Positions 59,038-64,000 of a stretch of 64,000 nt of DNA are shown in pieces. Both the position numbers and the translations under genes were made by a program. The notes beneath the pieces were generated by a model. It had not been told where the DNA came from. It ran no database searches and saw only the letters and a program-made list of their open reading frames with translations. The DNA is from Verrucomicrobiota bacterium (GTDB lineage Bacteria; Verrucomicrobiota; Verrucomicrobiia; Opitutales; Opitutaceae): assembly GCA_023457715.1 (NCBI GenBank), contig JAEWKR010000023.1, positions 31,412 through 95,411 of the forward strand. The letters run 5' to 3'. How positions within the stretch are numbered: the first letter of the stretch is position 1; each line of letters begins with the position of its first letter.

Positions 59038-59414
59038 GCGACGCGATCCACGACCACCAGCAGCTCTGCGACGACATTCATCAATGCGTCCTCGAGGAGA
59101 ATCGTTTTCTGCGGCAGCACCAGCGCTCGCCCGACGTGGCCTTTCTGACGAAGAAGCGCGTCCTGCTCGAGCGCCTTGAGGAATCCCTCACCGCTTTGCG
59201 TTCCATCCCCGCGGGATCGGTGCGCGATCCCGAAGCGCGCGAGGTCCTCGAAAAAACGCGCACCCGGATTCTCCAGATTCTTCAGCTCGACAAGGAGAAC
59301 GAGCAATTGCTCCTCCGCGTGAGCCTCAGCTCGCCCAAACCCGGCGGCGGCGCCCCCACCCCCCCCGCCGCCTCGGTCGCGATGCTGCAAAAAATCTACT
59401 CTCGCTGCAGCTAG
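59034..59414 (+). CDS. Small cytoplasmic coiled-coil protein
   Basis: A 126-aa acidic helical protein without signal peptide: LCDDIHQCVLEENRFLRQHQ, FLTKKRVLLERLEESLTALR, TRTRILQILQLDKENEQLLL. The helical hairpin and repeated KKR.LLERLEESL pattern are reminiscent of FlgN/FliT-type export chaperones, but no flagellar gene lies nearby, so this is only a suggestion. The ATG overlaps the TPR gene stop, so the three genes are one unit. The stop codon lies at the base of a GC hairpin. Confidence 0.7.
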   Translation: MSDAIHDHQQLCDDIHQCVLEENRFLRQHQRSPDVAFLTKKRVLLERLEESLTALRSIPAGSVRDPEAREVLEKTRTRILQILQLDKENEQLLLRVSLSSPKPGGGAPTPPAASVAMLQKIYSRCS

Positions 59415-59430
59415 CGCGGCTGCGCCGCGC
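59414..59430 (+). terminator. Hairpin at the end of the TPR operon
   Basis: A perfect 7-bp stem GCGCGGC/GCCGCGC with loop TGC starts at the last base of the coiled-coil gene stop. It is followed by GGTTTCTGGTTTCTGG rather than a pure T run, so it is a weak terminator candidate. Confidence 0.4.
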
Positions 59431-59573
59431 GGTTTCTGGTTTCTGGTTTCTAGTTTCTGGTTTCTGTTAACTCGAAACTAGAAACCAGAAACTAGAAACT
59501 CAGCTGGTTTCCGGTTTCTGTTAACTCGAAACTAGAAACGAGAAACCAGAAACTAGAAACTAGAAACTCAACT
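59431..59573. repeat. GTTTCTA/TAGAAAC heptamer arrays between convergent genes
   Basis: Forward GTTTCTG/GTTTCTA units (59431-59467) and inverse GAAACTA/GAAACCA units (59473-59502, 59527-59568) alternate in two rounds joined by CTGTTAACTCGAAAC sequences. On the minus strand the HDOD gene ends AGT TGA and continues directly as GTTTCTA units. The same unit family is at 7280-7368. Confidence 0.95.
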
Positions 59574-60443
59574 CTCCTCCAGCACCGAGCGCACGGCCTC
59601 GAGTTCGCTGGCGACGAGCGGCACCGCGTCGGTGAGCGCGGCCACGGCCAGACCGGCCGGGCGGACTTGCGCGGGTTGAGGCAGGGGCGGCAGTTCGTTC
59701 GGGTTCGGCGCCAGCACCGCCGAGCGGATCCAGCGCGCCGCCATCAGCAGCGCCGCCAGCGCTCCCCACGAGGTGGCCGCGCCCGGCGCGTACTGATAGC
59801 GCACCGGGTCGGAGATCTCGGGCGGAAACTCCCAGCTTTCAAGCAGCGCCGCGCCCACGTCCGCCTGCGTAAAACCAAACTGCGCGCGCTCACTGCGCGT
59901 GGCTTCGATCGGAAAGGGCAGAATGGCCATCTTCAACTCGGCGCCCTGCCGGCGGGCCCATTCGTCGATGGCGATCATGCCCACGCCGTGCAGCAGCCCG
60001 AGCGTATACGCCGCCTTCCGATCGACGCCCACCCGCTCTGAAAGCGCCTCCGCCGCCAGTCCACAGCCCACCGAATGGGCCCACATCTGGTCGGACGTCA
60101 TGTGATACGCCGCCACCGGCCGGTTGATCATCTCCGGCGCCACCGCGTGCGAGACCAGCACATAAACCTCCTCAAAACCCACCCGCGCCACCGCCTCCTC
60201 GACGGTCAGACAACGCGCGCCCGTGAAATAGTAGGGGCTGTTCGCGATCTGCAGGATCCGGGCGGCCAGCGCGGGATCCAATCGGATCAAACGCACGATC
60301 CGATCCAGCTGGGAATTGCCATCGCGCAGCAAAGCCTTCAGCCGCGGCAGCACCTTGGGCGCGCTCGGCAGGTTGCGCAACTCACGCACGATGGACTCGG
60401 GCGTCAGGGGTTGAGTACGCGGGTTCGACAGTACGGCCGTCAT
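59568..60443 (-). CDS. HDOD domain protein with degenerate HD motif
   Basis: A 291-aa protein of the same family as the one at 36829: LRNLPSAPKVLPRLKALLRD, VRLIRLDPALAARILQIANS, GARCLTVEEAVARVGFEEVY and LGLLHGVGMIAIDEWA, where the HD pair is replaced by HG. It is therefore unlikely to bind metal there, consistent with a protein-protein signalling role. Start 60443 (MTAVLSNPRTQPL) is preferred. It converges with the TPR operon. Confidence 0.86.
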   Translation of the reverse strand: MTAVLSNPRTQPLTPESIVRELRNLPSAPKVLPRLKALLRDGNSQLDRIVRLIRLDPALAARILQIANSPYYFTGARCLTVEEAVARVGFEEVYVLVSHAVAPEMINRPVAAYHMTSDQMWAHSVGCGLAAEALSERVGVDRKAAYTLGLLHGVGMIAIDEWARRQGAELKMAILPFPIEATRSERAQFGFTQADVGAALLESWEFPPEISDPVRYQYAPGAATSWGALAALLMAARWIRSAVLAPNPNELPPLPQPAQVRPAGLAVAALTDAVPLVASELEAVRSVLEES

Positions 60444-60516
60444 TGCACTGCAGGCTTTATCGGCACTTTGTTCAGTGACTTGCGAAAAAAGTGTGACCCG
60501 CCTGCGGGCGTCTGTG

Positions 60517-61044
60517 TCACCACCCCGCAAGCCGGCTCCGGTCCCCTGGGCCCGCGTCCGGCACAAACGCGCAGCGGACGACCCCCAGCAGGTTCTCCGG
60601 GGTCACCAGGTCCCGGTCTTCGGTGCTCCCCGCAGTGCCGCGCGCCCGCCAGCCCCTCCCCGATCGGGCCACGATCACATGCGCCACGCGCCGGCCGGAC
60701 CGGTTTTCATAAACCACCGGCATGCCGGCGCGGAGCATGAAGAAGCTGGTGGGGTGAACCACCAGTGCCGTGCCCGGCCCGTAATGCGGCCGCATCGAAT
60801 CGCCGACTCCGATCAGGACAAAATCCCCCTCGCTCTGGGCGGCCGCATGCTCGGCGGCGGCCAGCAAGGACTCCGGCGAAATCCTGCGAATGCCTTGCGA
60901 CACCAGCGCCGCCCCTTCGAGGTCGCGGCGCACACTGCTGCAGCCGGCTTGCAGCGCCATGAGCCCAACGAGCAGCCAACCGGTGACGCCGCGCCGTCGG
61001 CCGAGGCCAGACCAGAGGGAAACAAGGTGCGCGCACGAGATCAC
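60517..61044 (-). CDS. Putative lipoprotein with signal-peptidase-I-like (S24/S26) fold
   Basis: A 175-aa protein. A hydrophobic signal (GWLLVGLMALQAGCSS) with a possible lipobox Cys 35 is followed by LIGVGDSMRPHYGPGTALVV, which has the Ser of the signal peptidase I motif (Ser 83 in GDSM). Further on, RRVAHVIVARSGRGWRARGT places His 122 where bacterial type I signal peptidases have Lys and ER/archaeal-type (SipW-like) enzymes have His. The segment DLVTPENLLGVV resembles their closing strand. Odd for a protease: no membrane anchor other than the lipid, and the terminal region is short. The start is uncertain (a GTG at 61044 is assumed, without a clear ribosome binding site). Confidence 0.65.
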   Translation of the reverse strand: MISCAHLVSLWSGLGRRRGVTGWLLVGLMALQAGCSSVRRDLEGAALVSQGIRRISPESLLAAAEHAAAQSEGDFVLIGVGDSMRPHYGPGTALVVHPTSFFMLRAGMPVVYENRSGRRVAHVIVARSGRGWRARGTAGSTEDRDLVTPENLLGVVRCAFVPDAGPGDRSRLAGW

Positions 61045-61163
61045 CGGAGGAGGTGTATCGTCCGGGATTCACCGTAATTTAGGCCCTCGCATTCCGCTAG
61101 GGTGTTTACCTGCGGGATTACAGAACAGCCGCCCGAAGACGATTTAAGGTATCGCACCCAGCT

Positions 61164-62732
61164 ATGATTCGCGTGCTCTACGCCGACGACGACCCCCAGA
61201 TGGCGGAGGTCGTCCGGCTCGCTTTCAGCCACCGCCGAGACGACTGCTCCCTGCAGGTCGTGGACTCAGGACGCGCCTGCCTCGCCGCGATGAAGGAGGG
61301 CGAGTACGACGTGCTGCTGGTGGATCTCGTGATGCCCGATCTCGACGGGCTTCAGGTGCTCAGCGAACTCGCCGGGCGCCGGGACTCCACCCCGGTCATC
61401 ATGGTGAGCGGGCTCGGCCAGAACGACCTCGCGGTCCGGGCCATGCGCGCGGGCGCGGTCGATTGCATCGACAAGAACTCCGCCGAGTTTCTCCGCCTTC
61501 CGGACATCGTCTCGCGCGTCCATGCCCGCCACCGCAAGCGGCAGCGGCCCGGCGAAACCGCGCGGGGACCGCACCAGGTGGTGTTCATCGACCCCGATCC
61601 GCTGGAGCGCGACGCGTTGTCCGTGTTCCTCGCCAGCAGCCTCACCCAGCTTCAGGTCAAGGGCGTCGCGCCCGACGACCTCAATGCCATCCTGAAGGGT
61701 GAGATTCCGTGCGATGCCGTGATCCTCGGGCCCAACATGGGCGCGAATGCCATGCTGGCCCTCCTCCGCCGGCTTCACGCCTGGGATCAGTCGCTGCCCT
61801 TGCTGGTCATTTCCCTGGTCAACGATGGGGGGACGACGATCGCCGCCTTCAAGCTGGGCGCCAGCGATTACCTGCTGCAGGGGGAGGACTGCTACACGGA
61901 GCTGGTCTTCTCCCTCAACCACGCGTTGAAGCAGGCCGACATCGAGAAGCTTAACCGGAAGCTTTCGGCCGAACTCGAACAGCTCAACGAATCGCTGGCC
62001 GCCCAGGTGGCCGACCGTACCCGGGACCTGGAAAGCGAGGTCGCCGTCCGTCGCGAGGCGGAACGCCGCGCCGAGGAAAACGCCGCCCGGCTCCAGGCGC
62101 TTTCCAACCAGCTGCTGCGCGTCCAGGAAAAGGAACGTCACGTCCTCGCGCAGGAGCTCCACGACCAGATCGGCCAGCTGCTCACGGGCCTCCGCTTCCA
62201 ACTGGAAGCGGCGCGGGTCGCGGCGCCCAGCAGCGGCGTCGACAGCGCCCTGGCGATCACCGACGACCTGCTGCGCAGCGTGCGCGCCCTGACCCTCCAG
62301 CTGCGCCCGCGCCTGCTGGATGACCTGGGGCTGCGACCGGCCTTGGAATGGCACGCCAACGTCTTCGGCAAGCAGACCGGGATCGCCGTGGACCTGGAAA
62401 TCTCCCTGCCCGAGCCGCGCCTGCCCTCCGAACTCGAGATCGCCGTTTTCCGAATGGTGCAGGAAGCGCTCACCAACGTCGCCCGCCACTCCGGCGCCCG
62501 CCAGGCCTCCGTGACCGTGGCTGCGGATGACCGCCACCTCCACGTCGAGATCTCCGACCGCGGCTCAGGCTTCGACGTCGACGCGGCCTACGCCCGACGC
62601 GATTCGCTCGGCCTCACCGGCCTGGCCGAACGCGTCCGGCTCGCCGGCGGACATTTCGACCTCTTTTCCCAACGCGGTCAGGGCACCCGGCTCCACGCCG
62701 AGTTCGTCCTGCCCTCCGCCCCCGCGTCATGA
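61164..62732 (+). CDS. Hybrid REC-REC*-HisKA_3 histidine kinase
   Basis: A 522-aa soluble kinase. Receiver 1 (1-125) has YADDDPQ, phosphoacceptor Asp 54 (VLLVDLVMPD) and Lys 104. Receiver 2 (about 137-258) keeps the fold (VVFIDPDPLERDALSVF, LLVISLVNDGGTTIAAFKLG) but has Gly at the acceptor position (AVILGPNMGA) and Gln for the Lys, so it is probably unphosphorylatable. A coiled coil (258-320) leads to HisKA_3 (ERHVLAQELHDQIGQLL, His 333) and an HATPase (FRMVQEALTNVARHSG, ISDRGSGFDV, RGQGTRLHAEF). It overlaps the NarL-type regulator gene by ATGA, its likely partner. Confidence 0.92.
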   Translation: MIRVLYADDDPQMAEVVRLAFSHRRDDCSLQVVDSGRACLAAMKEGEYDVLLVDLVMPDLDGLQVLSELAGRRDSTPVIMVSGLGQNDLAVRAMRAGAVDCIDKNSAEFLRLPDIVSRVHARHRKRQRPGETARGPHQVVFIDPDPLERDALSVFLASSLTQLQVKGVAPDDLNAILKGEIPCDAVILGPNMGANAMLALLRRLHAWDQSLPLLVISLVNDGGTTIAAFKLGASDYLLQGEDCYTELVFSLNHALKQADIEKLNRKLSAELEQLNESLAAQVADRTRDLESEVAVRREAERRAEENAARLQALSNQLLRVQEKERHVLAQELHDQIGQLLTGLRFQLEAARVAAPSSGVDSALAITDDLLRSVRALTLQLRPRLLDDLGLRPALEWHANVFGKQTGIAVDLEISLPEPRLPSELEIAVFRMVQEALTNVARHSGARQASVTVAADDRHLHVEISDRGSGFDVDAAYARRDSLGLTGLAERVRLAGGHFDLFSQRGQGTRLHAEFVLPSAPAS

Positions 62733-63370
62733 ACACCGTGATCATCGCCGACGACCACGAGATCGTGCGCCACGGGCTCCGCGGTATCCTCGAGCGTGAC
62801 GGCGCCTGCCGGGTGGTGGCCGAGGCTTCCGACGGCCTCACCGCCGCCCAATTGGTGGAGAAGCACAAGCCCACCCTGCTCATTCTCGACCTCAACATGC
62901 CCCGCGTGCACGGGCTCGAGGTCCTGCGCCAGGTGCGCGCGAGCAGCCCGCAGACGAAGGTCATCGTGCTCTCCATGCACAACGACGAGCCCTACGTCAT
63001 CGAGGCGCTCCGTGGCGGCGCAATGGCGTATCTCCTGAAGGGCTCCGAATCGCACGACATCTCCCGCGCTCTGGCGGAGGTGCTGGCGGGCCGCCGCTAC
63101 CTCAGCGCGACGCTGTCCGAATGGGCGATCAATGCCCTGGTGGCCAAGCCGGCCGAGGACAACGATCCCCTGCATCAACTGACCCAGCGGGAGCGCATGG
63201 TGCTTCAGCTGGCGGCCGAGGGGCTCTCCAACGCCGAAGTGGCGGAACGCCTCTTCATCAGCCCCCGCACCGCGGAAACGCACCGCACCAATCTGCTCCG
63301 CAAGCTCGGTCTGCAAACCCAGACCGATCTTGTCCGCTTCGCCATTCGCAAAGGTCTCATCTCCGCGTGA
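62729..63370 (+). CDS. NarL/FixJ-type response regulator
   Basis: A 213-aa regulator: receiver with IIADDHEIVRHGLRGIL, Asp 54 (LLILDLNMPRVHGLEVL), VIVLSMHNDEPYVIEALRGG and Lys in MAYLLKGS; then a LuxR helix-turn-helix (LTQRERMVLQLAAEGLSNAE, VAERLFISPRTAETHRTNLL, RKLGLQTQTDLVRFAIRKGL). It is coupled to the HisKA_3 kinase gene, so phosphotransfer from it is expected. The third gene of the run is a free receiver. Targets unknown. Confidence 0.95.
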   Translation: MNTVIIADDHEIVRHGLRGILERDGACRVVAEASDGLTAAQLVEKHKPTLLILDLNMPRVHGLEVLRQVRASSPQTKVIVLSMHNDEPYVIEALRGGAMAYLLKGSESHDISRALAEVLAGRRYLSATLSEWAINALVAKPAEDNDPLHQLTQRERMVLQLAAEGLSNAEVAERLFISPRTAETHRTNLLRKLGLQTQTDLVRFAIRKGLISA

Positions 63371-63404
63371 CGCCGCCCGTGCAACCTGCCTCCCCCTCCC
63401 GACC

Positions 63405-63797
63405 ATGGCCAAAATTCTGATCATCGAAGACGACGACCTGCTCCGCGACGTCCTCGCAAAATCGCTCGAACTCGCCGGCCATCACGTCGTCCAGGCGGGC
63501 AACGGCCAGGAAGGCGTCGACCTGTACCGCGCCTCCCCCGCTGAGCTCGTCATCACGGATCTCGTGATGCCGATCCAGGAAGGGGTCGAGACCATCATGC
63601 AGTTGCGGCGCTTCCGCTCCGACCTGCCCATCGTCGCGATGTCCGGTGGCGTGCCCAACGCGAAGCTGTACCTGAGCATCGCCGGCCGCATCGGCGCCCA
63701 CCGTATTCTCGCGAAGCCGTTCACCCCGCATCACCTGATTGCCGTGGTGAACGACATGCTCGGAATCGCCCCCGTCAGCCTCGCCGCGTCGGCGTGA
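63405..63797 (+). CDS. Single-domain response regulator
   Basis: A 130-aa receiver: LIIEDDDLLRDVLAKSLELA, phosphoacceptor Asp 52 (ELVITDLVMPIQEG), VAMSGGVPNAKLYLSIAGRI and Lys in HRILAKPFTP. It shares the MSGG subfamily signature with the receiver at 47653. It follows the kinase/NarL pair by 35 nt and may compete for phosphate or serve as a further output. Start 63405 (MAKILIIEDD) is clear; a GCGGTAGGC array begins 3 nt past its stop. Confidence 0.92.
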   Translation: MAKILIIEDDDLLRDVLAKSLELAGHHVVQAGNGQEGVDLYRASPAELVITDLVMPIQEGVETIMQLRRFRSDLPIVAMSGGVPNAKLYLSIAGRIGAHRILAKPFTPHHLIAVVNDMLGIAPVSLAASA

Positions 63798-64000
63798 TGA
63801 AGCGGTAGGCGATAGGCAGTAGGCGGTAAGCGTCAGCTTTCAGCCCAATAAGAATGGCCGCAAAAATGCGCACAAGGCCTAGAGCGGCTACGCCGCAACC
63901 AAATCAAACCCATTGAACCACAGATGAACACAAATGGACACGGATCCAGGCCGGTCTTTTTCCAAATCTGAGTCCATCTGTGTTCATCTGTGGTTGAGAG
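63798..64000. mobile_element. GCGGTAGG array followed by a type B element copy (cut by window edge)
   Basis: GCGGTAGGCGATAGGCAGTA units run to about 63830. From 63853 the sequence is the inverse complement of 31253-31391: GGCCGCAAAAA end, GCGGCTACGCCGCAACC, ACCACAGATGAACACAAATG and the inverse ATCTGTGTTCATCTGTGGTT near 63975-63995. No gene is seen up to the window end. Confidence 0.88.

Overview
This window reads as a chromosomal segment of a high-GC, free-living Gram-negative bacterium, most probably a verrucomicrobium of the Opitutaceae type. That placement is inferred from bacillithiol genes, outer-membrane and periplasmic proteins, several plant-polysaccharide enzymes, a LamG/Ig secreted protein with the C-terminal repeat typical of Opitutaceae exoproteins, many orphan receiver proteins, and dispersed CACGAAT- and CACAGAT-type palindromes. 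No tRNA, rRNA, CRISPR array, prophage or transposase gene was seen.

Layout. 1-1.7 kb: bacillithiol genes (bshA 5' part, bshB1, and a small BshC-like protein). 1.9-7.1 kb: a coupled operon of DUF2911 protein, 830-aa PIG-L deacetylase, 48-aa membrane peptide and sodium:solute symporter. 7.4-12.6 kb: small hypotheticals, gpmI, an aspartate aminotransferase and a tandem ribbon-helix-helix regulator. 12.7-19.3 kb: housekeeping genes (HAD phosphatase, LolA-like protein, secG, parB, LysM protein, fmt, der). 19.6-23.4 kb: Lrp regulator with aminotransferase, a receiver protein, ffh. 23.6-26.1 kb: MBOAT/SGNH O-acylation pair. 26.8-30.5 kb: Gfo/Idh/MocA oxidoreductase and alpha-L-rhamnosidase. 30.7-37.7 kb: ferredoxin, yqeY, an AI-2E-type transporter with a long cytoplasmic tail, an Ada-AlkA fusion with Ogt, CheD with an HDOD protein. 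37.7-41.6 kb: sigma-54 response regulator divergent from a site-2 protease, a receiver, an aldo-keto reductase. 41.6-53.1 kb: two GH2 enzymes, a PL22-like oligogalacturonate lyase and a LamG/Ig protein. 53.2-60.4 kb: alpha/beta hydrolase, mutS, a three-gene TPR operon, HDOD protein. 60.5-63.8 kb: a signal-peptidase-fold lipoprotein and a REC-REC-histidine kinase / NarL regulator / receiver cluster.

The most unusual aspect is the intergenic DNA. Almost every gap carries its own array of 6-9-nt degenerate direct repeats, often in two inverted blocks that could fold into long hairpins. Several arrays start at, or include, the stop codon of the adjoining gene, and most units contain a stop triplet with a unit length that is not a multiple of three. 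Superimposed on these are MITE-like palindromic elements: a 182-bp element in two full-length copies, a roughly 205-215-bp element in three tandem copies plus an interrupted fourth, and a CACAGAT-type element in two copies. One array-family copy sits in frame inside a hydrolase gene.

All gene calls come from reading translations and motifs by eye. Starts were moved downstream of long in-frame extensions when a signal peptide, domain start or ATGA overlap pointed to a better start.
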